Assembly: GCF_014196425.1 (NCBI RefSeq)
Contig: NZ_JACIDR010000004.1
Coordinates: forward strand, 124,001-188,000
Source of the DNA: Hansschlegelia beijingensis
GTDB lineage: Bacteria > Pseudomonadota > Alphaproteobacteria > Rhizobiales > Methylopilaceae
Direction of reading: 5' to 3'
DNA: 64,000 bases
The position numbers were made by a program, and so were the translations under genes. Under the pieces are notes generated by a model. That model was given only the letters and a program-made list of their open reading frames with translations, did no database searches and was not told where the DNA came from. Positions 15,665 through 24,098 of this stretch are shown here, in pieces (within the stretch, counting starts at the first letter, position 1; every line of letters begins with the position of its first letter).

Positions 15665-17206
15665 TCAGGCGCTGTGGTCGCGGATGCCGTAGAAGATCAG
15701 CGCGCCGATCGCCCAGGCGATGGTCGAGCACACCAGAACGAGCAGGATCATCTGAAGACGCGCCGGATAGAGCGAGTCCTCCGGGAGATGCGGCTCGACG
15801 AAGGTCGCGAGATAGCGCGACTGGCGTTCCGCGGTGATGCGCGCGGCGTCGACCGCCTGGCTCGCCTGCTGATACGCCTTCTGCGCGAAGTCCCGCTCCA
15901 TGGCGAGGTTCTCGAACTCCGCCATCGAGGCGGAGATCAGGGTTTCCTTGCTGCCGGTCCGAGGCTGCACCGAGCCGATCTTCGCGCGTTCCGCCGCGAT
16001 GCGCGATTTCAGCGCCTCGACGTTCTTCTGCATGAAGCGGACGGTCGGCGCGTCCTTGTTGAGGAACGCGGAGCTGGCCGACAGCTCGGCCTCCTGCTTG
16101 GCCAGCTGGCCTTCCAGGTCGGCGACGATCTTGCTCTGCCCCTCGACGAGGCTCTGCGCGTCCGGCGCGCCCTGGCGGTCGCGATAGTCCTGGATGGCCT
16201 TCTGGGCGAACTTCAGCCGCAGTTCGGCGCGCGACTGCTCCTGCTTGGCGAGCATCAGGGCGTCGTCGCGCGCGCGCGCTGAGAGCTTGTTGACGAGGTT
16301 CTCGCTCTCGCGGACCGTTTCCCGCGCGACCTTGAGCGCGTCTTCCGGCGTGAAAGCGCGCACCGTGAAGGTGATGATCCCGGTGACGGGCTCGTAATAG
16401 ACCCAGGAGACGGAGTTCCAGTACCGCGTCAGATGCTCGACCGTGTCGTCGAAATCATAGGGCCGGTACTTGGCGACGAAATCCGCGTTCTCATGCGTGT
16501 AGATCGAGCGCAGATCGAGCGCGCGCTGCATGTTCGCGACGATCTGGCCGCTCTCGATGTATTGCGCGACGATGAAGCTGTCCGAGGCCATTCCGGCCAT
16601 GCTGGTGCCGAGGCCGGTCATCGCCGCGATCGCGTCGCCGCTGCCGCCGGCGACTTCGGCCGGGCCGCGCACCGCAAAGCGCGCCTCGGCGACGTATTGC
16701 GGAGAGGCGATCACCCCGTAATAGAGCGCCGCGAGCGCGGTCGGCAGGGCGATGCAGAGCCAGGCCGAGATCTTGACGACGTTGCGCTTGCGCCGCACGC
16801 CGACCGGACGCGCGGTCGGAACGACCGGCTGGTCCGGCTCCGGGGCCGGCGCGCCACGTTTCGGCGCGGCGCGGCGCGGGAGGGGGACGACCGTGTTCGA
16901 CGCCGGGCTCGCCGACGCCAGGCGGTCGAACTCCGCGTTGCCATCCTCAGGCTGGGAGCGGGCGGATCGCTTCGCCGCGCGCGCCGCCTTGGCGCGCTCG
17001 CGCGGGTTCAGCGCCGCCTCATCGTCCTGTGGCTCGGAGCCCCGCGCCGGCTCGCGCGCCGCAAGCGACGGGGCGCCCAGGAGCCGCCGCGCGGCGGGAT
17101 GCGCCGTCAGTCCGCCCGGAGCGGCGTTCGACAGGGTCTTCAGGATCGAACGGGCCCTGGCGCCGAGTTGTACCTCGACGCCCGTCCTGGCTCTGGTGTC
17201 GCTCAT
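15665..17206 (-). CDS. Capsular polysaccharide export inner-membrane protein (KpsE/BexC/CtrB-like)
   Basis: A 513-residue polysaccharide co-polymerase-type protein. A charged, probably disordered cytoplasmic N-terminus of about 130 residues precedes a transmembrane helix (about 145-165), then a large periplasmic region with long coiled coil (about 310-440, AELRLKFAQKAIQDY and following), and a C-terminal transmembrane helix near 490-505 (LILLVLVCSTIAWAIGALIF region). KpsE partners span the periplasm between the ABC exporter and an outer-membrane OPX channel. Start overlaps the stop of the ATPase gene (ATGA), giving an operon kpsM-kpsT-kpsE. No OPX (KpsD/Wza) gene is in the window. Confidence 0.86.
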   Translation of the reverse strand: MSDTRARTGVEVQLGARARSILKTLSNAAPGGLTAHPAARRLLGAPSLAAREPARGSEPQDDEAALNPRERAKAARAAKRSARSQPEDGNAEFDRLASASPASNTVVPLPRRAAPKRGAPAPEPDQPVVPTARPVGVRRKRNVVKISAWLCIALPTALAALYYGVIASPQYVAEARFAVRGPAEVAGGSGDAIAAMTGLGTSMAGMASDSFIVAQYIESGQIVANMQRALDLRSIYTHENADFVAKYRPYDFDDTVEHLTRYWNSVSWVYYEPVTGIITFTVRAFTPEDALKVARETVRESENLVNKLSARARDDALMLAKQEQSRAELRLKFAQKAIQDYRDRQGAPDAQSLVEGQSKIVADLEGQLAKQEAELSASSAFLNKDAPTVRFMQKNVEALKSRIAAERAKIGSVQPRTGSKETLISASMAEFENLAMERDFAQKAYQQASQAVDAARITAERQSRYLATFVEPHLPEDSLYPARLQMILLVLVCSTIAWAIGALIFYGIRDHSA

Positions 17207-17877
17207 GTGCGCTTGCTTGCCCTGCCTGCGGTCAACTTTTGGTACGCCTCAGACGCAGCTTCGAACGTATCATAGAATGTTAGAGCACCTTGGTCGAGGA
17301 CCAATCCTGCATCGCAATATCCTGCGACCAGGTCGGGGTTCGTGGTCGCCCACACCACCCCCGCGGCGCTCATCCGATGCGCGATCACGCTGTCGATCTC
17401 CGCGATGCGCGACTTGGCGACCCGGGGGAGGCGCTCGTCGATGAAGTACCAGTCGAACTGCAAGGCGAGAGTGAGGCCAAGCGCCAGCTGCCCCCGCTCA
17501 GCGAGCGTGTACCTCCTGAGCGGCTTTCCCTTCCGGAGCTTGACGCCGCTGAGCTCGGTCGCGATCGCGGCCACGTCGCCGGCGTCCACGCCATAGATGT
17601 AGCTCAGGAAGTTGGCGTTCTGACGAAGCGTTCCGGCGAGGTCGAGAAACTTGCGATGGCCGAACGGCCAGCACGGCATGCCGACCCGGCGCACGGCTCC
17701 CCGGTCGGCGTGCTCGACGCCTGCGAGCATGTGCAGCACCGACCGGTTGTCGGCCCTGTCCGCGCCCAGCAGCGCGACGCGCCGGCCGGCCGGCACCGAA
17801 AGGCTCACGCCGGCGAGCATCCAGCGCTGCCGGCCCTTCGATTTCGTGCCCTTCCAGACGTCCCGTAATTCAAGCAT
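17203..17877 (-). CDS. KpsT-like ABC transporter ATPase with degenerate nucleotide-binding motifs
   Basis: A 224-residue protein with the length and framework of KpsT/BexA ATPases of polysaccharide exporters, sited between permease and KpsE genes. The Walker A position (residues 38-46) reads GADRADNRS: both inner glycines and the catalytic Lys are gone. The signature LSGGQ is replaced by LAERGQ (in TLAERGQLAL), and the H-loop His by Thr (WATTN). Walker B with the catalytic Glu (YFIDERLP) is kept. The frame is intact, so the gene is probably expressed. It may be a non-hydrolysing structural ATPase-fold subunit, pairing with an active one encoded elsewhere, or be decaying. Confidence 0.8.
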   Translation of the reverse strand: MLELRDVWKGTKSKGRQRWMLAGVSLSVPAGRRVALLGADRADNRSVLHMLAGVEHADRGAVRRVGMPCWPFGHRKFLDLAGTLRQNANFLSYIYGVDAGDVAAIATELSGVKLRKGKPLRRYTLAERGQLALGLTLALQFDWYFIDERLPRVAKSRIAEIDSVIAHRMSAAGVVWATTNPDLVAGYCDAGLVLDQGALTFYDTFEAASEAYQKLTAGRASKRT

Positions 17878-17889
17878 CCGCGCTGCCCG

Positions 17890-18726
17890 TCAGGCGGGAC
17901 GGAGCTTGTGACGGAGGGCTCTCTCGCCAGCCAGGCCTATCAGGATGAAGCAGATCGTGACCCCGAACAGGTAGCTGAGACTGAGAGAGGCGCAAACGTA
18001 CCCCGGATAGAAGCCCTCCCGGAACCACTCGATGCAGTGCAGCAGCGGGTTCCAGAGGAGGATCTCGCGTATCCGCGGCGGGACCCTGTCGATCAGCATC
18101 GAGAAGCCCGAGGTGATGAACAGCGCCAGCATGATGATGTGCTGAAAGTGCCTCAAGCCCGGCGCCAGCGTCATGACAAGCGCCAGCATCAGGGAGAAGC
18201 CGAAGGTGTAGAGCGCTGTCGCGCCGAACGCGGCGAGACAGGTCAGAAGGTGAGCCGGCCGCGTCTCGAACCCGAAGAGCGCCATGCCGGCGAGCACCAC
18301 GACCATCGCGACCCCGCCGGTGGCCATCTCGAGGATCCAGGTCGCGTATGCGGCGTCCAGCCGCTGCAGCCCCGGCAGCATCCGTTTCCGGCGCAGGAGC
18401 ACGCCCGACGTGCTTTGCGCCACCGTCCGCCATGTCCTGGCGATGATCACGCCGGTCGCGAAGAAAACCTCGTAGCTGGTTCCGACCGGCGGCAGGCCGG
18501 CCGCCTTGTCCTGGATCGCGAACTTCAGGATGAACACCCAGCAGATGGGCTCGACGATCGCCCAGATGTAGCCGGCGCGCGACGTCGCGTACTTCGTGCG
18601 GATCCGTCGCAGGATCAGCGCAAAGATCGAACGCATCTGGAGAGAGAAGGAGGCGGCGACGTTCAATCGCGATTCCCTTGCGGCCCTGCGCGGCGCGCGA
18701 GCAGGACCTCGTCTGCGCGAGATCAT
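17890..18726 (-). CDS. ABC-2 type polysaccharide export permease (KpsM-like)
   Basis: About 278 residues with six predicted transmembrane helices in the ABC-2 arrangement. The family-specific cytoplasmic N-terminus is LQMRSIFALILRRIRTKYATSRAGYIWAIVEP; the last loop carries LLWNPLLHCIEWFREGFYPGY, characteristic of KpsM/RfbA/CtrC. It would form the inner-membrane channel for capsule or similar glycan. ATG 18726 is the longest start; the conserved part begins near residue 30, so a shorter start is possible. First gene of the export operon, 12 bases ahead of the degenerate ATPase gene. Confidence 0.87.
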   Translation of the reverse strand: MISRRRGPARAPRRAARESRLNVAASFSLQMRSIFALILRRIRTKYATSRAGYIWAIVEPICWVFILKFAIQDKAAGLPPVGTSYEVFFATGVIIARTWRTVAQSTSGVLLRRKRMLPGLQRLDAAYATWILEMATGGVAMVVVLAGMALFGFETRPAHLLTCLAAFGATALYTFGFSLMLALVMTLAPGLRHFQHIIMLALFITSGFSMLIDRVPPRIREILLWNPLLHCIEWFREGFYPGYVCASLSLSYLFGVTICFILIGLAGERALRHKLRPA

Positions 18727-18785
18727 GATTGAAGCCGCGGCGAGGCCGAAGCCGTCTTCCGCCGGGCTCCCTGTTTGTCATGGGT

Positions 18786-19172
18786 TCAGGCGCTCAGGCG
18801 CTGCTCGCCTGCAGTGAGGGCGTCCGCCACCGCGTCCCGGATCTGGTTCAGCGAGAACGGCTTGGTGACGACGTCATGGATCAGGGCGTCGAGCCCTGAG
18901 GCGCGCTCGCGCTGGTCCGCGTAGCCGGTCATCAGCAGGATGGTCATGGCCGGGAAATCGCGGGCGGCCGCGAGCGCCAGCGCGATGCCGTCCATCATGG
19001 GCATCCTGATGTCGGTGAGCAGGAGGTCGAACGCGCCGTTCTCGCCGTTGAGCTTCTCCAGCGCGTCCGCGCCGTCGAAGGCCGGCGTGATCTGATGGCC
19101 GTCCATCTCGAGGGCGCGTTGGACGAAGCCGCGGATGGCGTCCTCGTCGTCGGTCAGAAGGATGCGAGCCAT
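18786..19172 (-). CDS. cpdR: Stand-alone receiver-domain response regulator (CpdR-like)
   Basis: A 128-residue single receiver domain without output domain: acidic residues in LLTDDEDAIRGF, phosphoacceptor Asp in LLLTDIRMPMMDG, Thr in LLMTGYAD and Lys in VVTKPFSL. The sequence is closest in feel to CpdR, the alphaproteobacterial receiver whose unphosphorylated form helps localise ClpXP and regulated proteolysis during the cell cycle. The assignment to CpdR rather than another single-domain receiver is moderate. It follows hpt on the same strand by 12 bases and lies beside ftsEX. Confidence 0.75.
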   Translation of the reverse strand: MARILLTDDEDAIRGFVQRALEMDGHQITPAFDGADALEKLNGENGAFDLLLTDIRMPMMDGIALALAAARDFPAMTILLMTGYADQRERASGLDALIHDVVTKPFSLNQIRDAVADALTAGEQRLSA

Positions 19173-19184
19173 CCGGGGCCTCCC

Positions 19185-19763
19185 TCAATTCGATCCGGCG
19201 GCGCGATCGGCGGCGACCACGCCGACGAAAGGCAGCTGCCGATAGGCGTGCGCGTCGTCCATGCCATAGCCGACCACGAAGCTGTCCGGGCAGTCGAAGC
19301 CGACGAAGTCCGCTTCGATCGGCACGACGCGCTTTCCGGCTTTCTGCAGAAGAACGCAGGTCATGGCGCGGCGCGCGCCGCGCCTCGCCATCAGATCCTT
19401 TGCGAACGCCAGGGTCCGGCCGGATTCCAGGATGTCGTCGATCAGAAGCACGTCGCGTCCGGCGACGTCGCTCTCGACGTCGTGCACGACCCGCACCGCG
19501 CCGCCCGACACCTGCTGCTCGCCGTAGCTCGAGAGCGTGATGAACTCCATCTCGGGCCTGAGCCCCACCCCATGCAGGGCGCGGATCAGATCCGCGGCGA
19601 ACACGAAGCTGCCCTTCAGCACTGCGAGCACGAGGAGGCGCTGGGGCTCCGCCGCGGCGATCGCGGCCGCGAGCTCGGCGATGCGCGTCGCGATCTGCGC
19701 CGAGGAGAACAGGACGGTCACGTCCTCGGCGACCGGGGCGGGGAGGGGGCTAGCGGGTGGCAT
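19185..19763 (-). CDS. hpt: Hypoxanthine phosphoribosyltransferase
   Basis: A 192-residue purine salvage enzyme. The PRPP-binding loop VLLIDDILESGRTL and the upstream LAVLKGSFVFAADL are diagnostic; the C-terminal DCPDSFVVGYGMDD is the base-recognition and metal region. It converts hypoxanthine (and probably guanine) with PRPP to IMP or GMP. Start at 19763 overlaps the end of the zinc-ribbon gene by 14 bases, and the receiver gene follows, so the three genes form a probable operon. Confidence 0.93.
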   Translation of the reverse strand: MPPASPLPAPVAEDVTVLFSSAQIATRIAELAAAIAAAEPQRLLVLAVLKGSFVFAADLIRALHGVGLRPEMEFITLSSYGEQQVSGGAVRVVHDVESDVAGRDVLLIDDILESGRTLAFAKDLMARRGARRAMTCVLLQKAGKRVVPIEADFVGFDCPDSFVVGYGMDDAHAYRQLPFVGVVAADRAAGSN

Positions 19764-20583
19764 GAGCGGCGAGATCCTGCCTTCCCAGGAAGCGGACTGC
19801 AACCGTGCGGCCCTCCGCGGGCGGGGAGGCCAGGCGGGCGCGGAAGGTCGTCGTCTCCCCCGGCGCGAGCTTGGCCCGGGCGGCCATGGTGGTCCAAGCA
19901 TAGAGCTCGCGCCCGTCCGCGGCCAGCACCGCGACCCGTAGACGCGGGACGTCGACGGCGGCCCGCGCGAGGCTCGCGATCGATCCCTTCACAAGCAGGA
20001 GCGGCGCGCCCTCGTCTGTCAGCTCGGATGAGCTGACGTCCTGGATCGCCAATCCTCGCACGTTGACCGGCAGGCCGACCGCCGCATAGAGCGACGCGAG
20101 CGAAGGCGCGGCGCGCACGACCGGGAGGGGAAAAAGGACCAGGGCCGCAAGAAGAGCGAGGCCGGCTGCGGCGATCAGGCCGGGCGCGGTCAGCCGCGGC
20201 CGCCGGGCCGACCGGCTGGCGGCGCCGCGGCGCGCCGGCATGTTCCTGCGGCGCCGGGACCCGAGCGGCCATCGCGACTGGCGGGCCGGCTCGGTCCGGG
20301 GCGGGGCCGGAACGGCCTCTATCAGCTCCGGAGCTTCCCGCACCTCGACAGCCGCCGCGTCCTCAAGGCCGAGGATCGGCGGAAGCAGAGCGTCTCCGCT
20401 CGTGTCCGCAGAGGCCACGCCGGACGCCGACTCTTCCTGGGAGGCGGGCTGAGGAACCTCGGTCGGCGGCGGCTCCGCGATCCAGGAGGTCCGGCAACGG
20501 GCGCAGCGCAGCTTGCGGCCGGCATAGAGCGTCCCCTCCGCGAGCCGGTAGCTTGACTGGCAGGAAGGGCATGTGACGAGCAT
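19750..20583 (-). CDS. MJ0042-type zinc-ribbon protein with membrane segment (DUF3426-like)
   Basis: About 277 residues. The N-terminus is a zinc ribbon with Cys pairs CPSC and CARC separated by a YRL..G.LYAGRKLR spacer, as in MJ0042 family proteins. A Pro/Ala/Glu-rich linker (about 45-130) follows, then a transmembrane helix (about 137-160) and a C-terminal beta-rich domain (FtsN/DUF3426-like, VRGLAIQDVSSSELTDEG...). Topology: ribbon in the cytoplasm, domain outside. Neighbouring ftsEX makes an envelope or division-related role possible, but this is by context. Start taken at 20583; ATG 20592 is an alternative. Confidence 0.78.
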   Translation of the reverse strand: MLVTCPSCQSSYRLAEGTLYAGRKLRCARCRTSWIAEPPPTEVPQPASQEESASGVASADTSGDALLPPILGLEDAAAVEVREAPELIEAVPAPPRTEPARQSRWPLGSRRRRNMPARRGAASRSARRPRLTAPGLIAAAGLALLAALVLFPLPVVRAAPSLASLYAAVGLPVNVRGLAIQDVSSSELTDEGAPLLLVKGSIASLARAAVDVPRLRVAVLAADGRELYAWTTMAARAKLAPGETTTFRARLASPPAEGRTVAVRFLGRQDLAAHATR

Positions 20584-20733
20584 GGGGTCCAATCGCAGAC
20601 GGGCGCGTCGCGGCGCGCCCCGGCAGGGCTGACGGGTCCTCGGAAGACCTCGCCACGTTATCGTTAATGGCCCGTTAAAACGTCGCGCTCACAACGGTTC
20701 GCGACGCAGAGACCCGCCGAAAGGGATCCGCTG

Positions 20734-21393
20734 ATGTTGCGTTTCGAGAATGTGGGCCTGCGCTACGGCCTCGGGCCGGAGGTTCTGCGCGACCTGACGT
20801 TCGCGATCGAGCCGAACTCCTTTCAGTTTCTGACCGGGCCCTCCGGAGCAGGGAAGACCTCGCTGCTCCGGCTGATGTTCCTGGCCATGAAGCCGACGCG
20901 CGGCCTGGTGAGAATCTTCGGGCGCGACATCCTCACCCTTCCACCGCGCGAGCTGCCCTCGCTGCGGCGGCGGATCGGCGTCGTGTTCCAGGACTTCCGG
21001 CTGCTCGACCACATGACGACCTATGAGAACGTCGCGCTGCCGCTCCGGGTCGCGGGCCGCGACGAGTCGAGCTATCGCGCCGAGGTGGTGGAGCTCCTCG
21101 GCTGGGTCGGGCTGGGCGAGCGGCTCGATGCGCTGCCGCTGGTGCTCTCGGGAGGCGAGAAGCAGCGCGCCGCCATCGCGCGGGCGCTTGTCGCGCAGCC
21201 GGAACTGCTGCTGGCCGACGAGCCCACCGGCAACGTCGATCCGCAACTCGCCCGACGCATCCTGCGGCTGTTCGTCGAGCTTCACAAATCCGGCACCTCG
21301 GTGGTGATCGCGACCCATGACATCGCCCTGATGGACCTCTATGACGCGCGGCGTCTGGTGCTCCATGACGGCCGGTTGCACGTCTACGAATGA
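20734..21393 (+). CDS. ftsE: Cell division ATP-binding protein FtsE
   Basis: A 219-residue ABC ATPase: Walker A GPSGAGKTSLLRL, Q-loop VFQDFRLLDHMTTYENV, signature LSGGEKQRAAIARAL, Walker B LLLADEPTGNVD and H-loop ATHDIALMD, all intact. With FtsX it forms the divisome complex that couples the cytoplasm to activation of septal peptidoglycan hydrolases. The end overlaps ftsX by 4 bases (ATGA). The gene is divergent from the zinc-ribbon/hpt operon across a 150-base region. Confidence 0.95.
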   Translation: MLRFENVGLRYGLGPEVLRDLTFAIEPNSFQFLTGPSGAGKTSLLRLMFLAMKPTRGLVRIFGRDILTLPPRELPSLRRRIGVVFQDFRLLDHMTTYENVALPLRVAGRDESSYRAEVVELLGWVGLGERLDALPLVLSGGEKQRAAIARALVAQPELLLADEPTGNVDPQLARRILRLFVELHKSGTSVVIATHDIALMDLYDARRLVLHDGRLHVYE

Positions 21394-22409
21394 GTTCGAG
21401 GAACGGCCCGGCGCCAGCCGAACGGCGCGACAAGGACACGGCCGGGGCGCGCGCCCCCGAGGGCGGCGCGCGCCCGCCCGCCAAGGCCGCGAGGAGCCAG
21501 CCCTCCGCCAGCCGGCGACAGGGGCCGATCGTCCCGGCGTCCTCCGTCTCCGGCAGCACGCTGGTCATCGTGATCGCGATCATGACCTATCTGGCGGCGT
21601 TGACCGTCGGAGCGGTTGATCTCGTGCGGACCGCCGCGAACGACTGGTCGCAGGACGTGGTTCGCGAGACGACGATCCAGATCCGGCCGGCCGAAGGCCG
21701 CGACCTCGACGCGGCCGCGGCGCGGGCTTCCGAGCTCGCCAGAGCCGCCGCCGGCGTCGCCGAGGTCAGGACCTATTCGAGGCAGGAGACCGCGCGCCTT
21801 CTCGAGCCGTGGCTCGGCTCCGGCCTGTCCTTCGACGATCTCCCGATCCCCCGTCTCGTGGTGTTGCGCCTTTCTCCGGACGCGCGGTTCGACGCGGTCG
21901 GCCTCAAGGCGGCGCTCGACCGGGAGGTTCCGGGCGCCTCCCTCGACGACCACCGGCGCTTCCTGGACCGCCTCGTCTCCATGGCGCACACCATCGTCTG
22001 GCTCGGGGTGGGGGTTCTGGTGCTGATGCTGACCGCGACGGTGCTGTCGGTGGTGTTCGCGACGCGCGGCGCGATGGCCGGCAACCGGGACATCGTGCAG
22101 GTCCTGCACTTCGTCGGCGCCCGCGACGGCTATATCGCGGGCCAGTTTCAGCGGCGCTTCCTGAGGCTCGGCCTCAAGGGAGGCGTCGCGGGGGGGCTGG
22201 CCGCGACCGCCACCTTCCTGATCGCGGAGCTCATGGTCGAACAGGGGGTCGGGAGCGCGACCGTCGATCAGATGGACGCCCTGTTCGGGCGCTTCCAGGT
22301 CGGCGCTTCGGCCTATGCGGGCGTCGCCGCGATCGTGCTGCTGATCGCCGCCCTGACGGCGATCACGTCCAGGGCGACGGTTTACCGTACCCTGCGGGCC
22401 ATGAGATGA
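21390..22409 (+). CDS. ftsX: Cell division protein FtsX
   Basis: A 339-residue membrane partner of FtsE. A long basic, disordered N-terminal cytoplasmic part (about 1-50) leads to the first transmembrane helix (about 51-73), a periplasmic domain of about 130 residues and three further helices near 195-225, 255-275 and 305-330, the FtsX/MacB-like four-helix arrangement. FtsX transmits ATP hydrolysis by FtsE to periplasmic amidase activators. The start is coupled to ftsE through an ATGA overlap. Confidence 0.92.
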   Translation: MSSRNGPAPAERRDKDTAGARAPEGGARPPAKAARSQPSASRRQGPIVPASSVSGSTLVIVIAIMTYLAALTVGAVDLVRTAANDWSQDVVRETTIQIRPAEGRDLDAAAARASELARAAAGVAEVRTYSRQETARLLEPWLGSGLSFDDLPIPRLVVLRLSPDARFDAVGLKAALDREVPGASLDDHRRFLDRLVSMAHTIVWLGVGVLVLMLTATVLSVVFATRGAMAGNRDIVQVLHFVGARDGYIAGQFQRRFLRLGLKGGVAGGLAATATFLIAELMVEQGVGSATVDQMDALFGRFQVGASAYAGVAAIVLLIAALTAITSRATVYRTLRAMR

Positions 22410-22514
22410 GCATGATGCCGGCGCCGGACGAAGCGGCCCGGTCAGGGGCGACGCCGTCTTGCCTGCATCCGCGTCGGGAGGCAGTGTTCGAACGCGAAGT
22501 GATGTGCCGATCAC

Positions 22515-23219
22515 ATGGCGACTGATGTCGATCCCGCTCCGTCCGATGCGCGCCAGGGCCGACGCTCCTCGACTTCCTGGGGCGCGCTCCGCCCGCTGAT
22601 GATCGGGGCGTGCGCCGGCGCTCTGCTGGCGATTGGCGGCTTTCTGGCGTTCGTGCAGATGGTGCCTCGCGGGGAGCAGGCGCCGCCGCAGCAGGCGGAC
22701 GGTATCGTCGCGCTCACGGGCGGCGCCGAACGGCTGTCCGACGCGCTCAGGCTGCTCGCCTCCGGCCGCGGCAAAAGGTTGCTGATATCGGGGGTCCATC
22801 CCGAGACGACGGAGCGCGAGCTGGCGCGCGCGCAGCCGGATTATGAGGCGTTCGCCCGCTGCTGCGTCGATCTCGGACGGCGCGCGCTGAACACCGCCGG
22901 CAACGCGGTCGAGGCCCGGCGCTGGGCCGAGGGCCACGGGTTCCGCTCGCTCATCGTGGTGACTTCGGGGTATCACATGCCGCGTACGCTGATGGAGCTT
23001 TCACGCGAGATGCCCAAGGTCGAGCTCGTACCCTATGCGGTCGTGACCGAGAGGTTGCGCGACGAGCCGTGGTGGCGCGACTGGCCGACGGCGCGGCTGC
23101 TCGCGGGCGAGTACGTCAAATATGTCGCGGCGCTGGTGCGAGTGCGCCTCGCGCCGAGGCTGGCGCACACGGAAACCACTGCGGAAAGGCGGGCGGCGTC
23201 GCCCGACTGCTGCTCCTGA
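22515..23219 (+). CDS. YdcF/ElyC-type DUF218 membrane protein
   Basis: A 234-residue protein with one N-terminal transmembrane helix (about 27-50) and a DUF218 Rossmann-like domain: DGIVALTGGAERLSDAL, LLISGVHPET, DLGRRALNTAGNA and VTSGYHMPRTLMEL. Relatives include SanA and ElyC, which influence envelope integrity and lipid-carrier metabolism; the reaction is unclear. It follows ftsX by 105 bases and overlaps in function space with the next gene, an acyltransferase, suggesting an envelope group. Confidence 0.85.
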   Translation: MATDVDPAPSDARQGRRSSTSWGALRPLMIGACAGALLAIGGFLAFVQMVPRGEQAPPQQADGIVALTGGAERLSDALRLLASGRGKRLLISGVHPETTERELARAQPDYEAFARCCVDLGRRALNTAGNAVEARRWAEGHGFRSLIVVTSGYHMPRTLMELSREMPKVELVPYAVVTERLRDEPWWRDWPTARLLAGEYVKYVAALVRVRLAPRLAHTETTAERRAASPDCCS

Positions 23220-23284
23220 ACGTTCACGCGAACCTGGACGCCACGGGCGTCGAGAGGGCCGCGGGTCCCCGCGCGGGCGGCGTC

Positions 23285-24043
23285 GTGCTTTGGCGCTCGG
23301 TCGCGTTCGACGTGGCGATGGCCATCCATGTGTGCCTCACCGCCGTCCTCGCCGGCCCGGTGGTCGTGTTCATGCCGCGCCACCGCGCGCTTGCCGTGGG
23401 CAAGTGGTGGGCTCGCACGACGCTCGCCCTGCTGCGCGTCATCGTCGGGCTCGAGGTGGAGATCCGGGGACGGGAGAACATCCCGCAGGGCGCGGCCGTG
23501 GTGGCGGCGAAGCACCAGTCGACGCTCGAAACCTTCGCGCTGACGCCGGAGCTGCCTGATCCCGCCTTCGTGCTGAAGCGGGAGCTGACCGTCATTCCGT
23601 TCTTCGGCTGGTTCCTGCGCGGCCTCGACATGATCGCGATCAACCGCGCGGCGGGTGGCGAGGCCCTGGTTCAGATGCTGGAGCAGGCCGGGACGGCGGC
23701 GCGGGACGGGCGCCAGATCGTGATCTTCCCGGAGGGCACGCGACGGCCGGTCGGCGCGCCTGTGCGGTACCGGCTCGGCGTCGTTCATCTCTACGACCGG
23801 CTCAAGCTGCCCTGCGTACCGGTCGCGGTCGACACGGGCATCTTCTGGCCGCGCGACGGCGTGAGGAAACGCCGGGGCCGCACCGTCGTCCAGTTCCTGA
23901 AGCCGATCCCGCCGGGGCTCACGCGCGAGGCCTTCGAGAAGACGCTTCGGCAGCGGATCGAGGCGGCGAGTGCGGCGCTCGCTCTGGAGGCGCAAGGGCT
24001 GCCTCCCGAGGCGCCGAGCGAGCCGGAACCGGGCGCTGCTTGA
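23285..24043 (+). CDS. plsC: 1-acyl-sn-glycerol-3-phosphate acyltransferase
   Basis: About 252 residues. The acyltransferase motifs are present: AAKHQSTLETF (HX4E form of the HX4D box), AINRAAGG and IVIFPEGTRRPVG. An N-terminal membrane segment spans about residues 10-32. It acylates lysophosphatidic acid to phosphatidic acid at the inner membrane. The start is uncertain: the GTG at 23285 (VLWRSVAFDV) gives the usual family N-terminus, whereas the first ATG (23318) would remove part of the membrane segment; the frame is open further upstream over the preceding gene. Confidence 0.85.
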   Translation: MLWRSVAFDVAMAIHVCLTAVLAGPVVVFMPRHRALAVGKWWARTTLALLRVIVGLEVEIRGRENIPQGAAVVAAKHQSTLETFALTPELPDPAFVLKRELTVIPFFGWFLRGLDMIAINRAAGGEALVQMLEQAGTAARDGRQIVIFPEGTRRPVGAPVRYRLGVVHLYDRLKLPCVPVAVDTGIFWPRDGVRKRRGRTVVQFLKPIPPGLTREAFEKTLRQRIEAASAALALEAQGLPPEAPSEPEPGAA

Positions 24044-24098
24044 CAGGACGGTAACCCGGAACCCTTATCGGGCGATTGCAAAAACCAAGCGATTCGCC

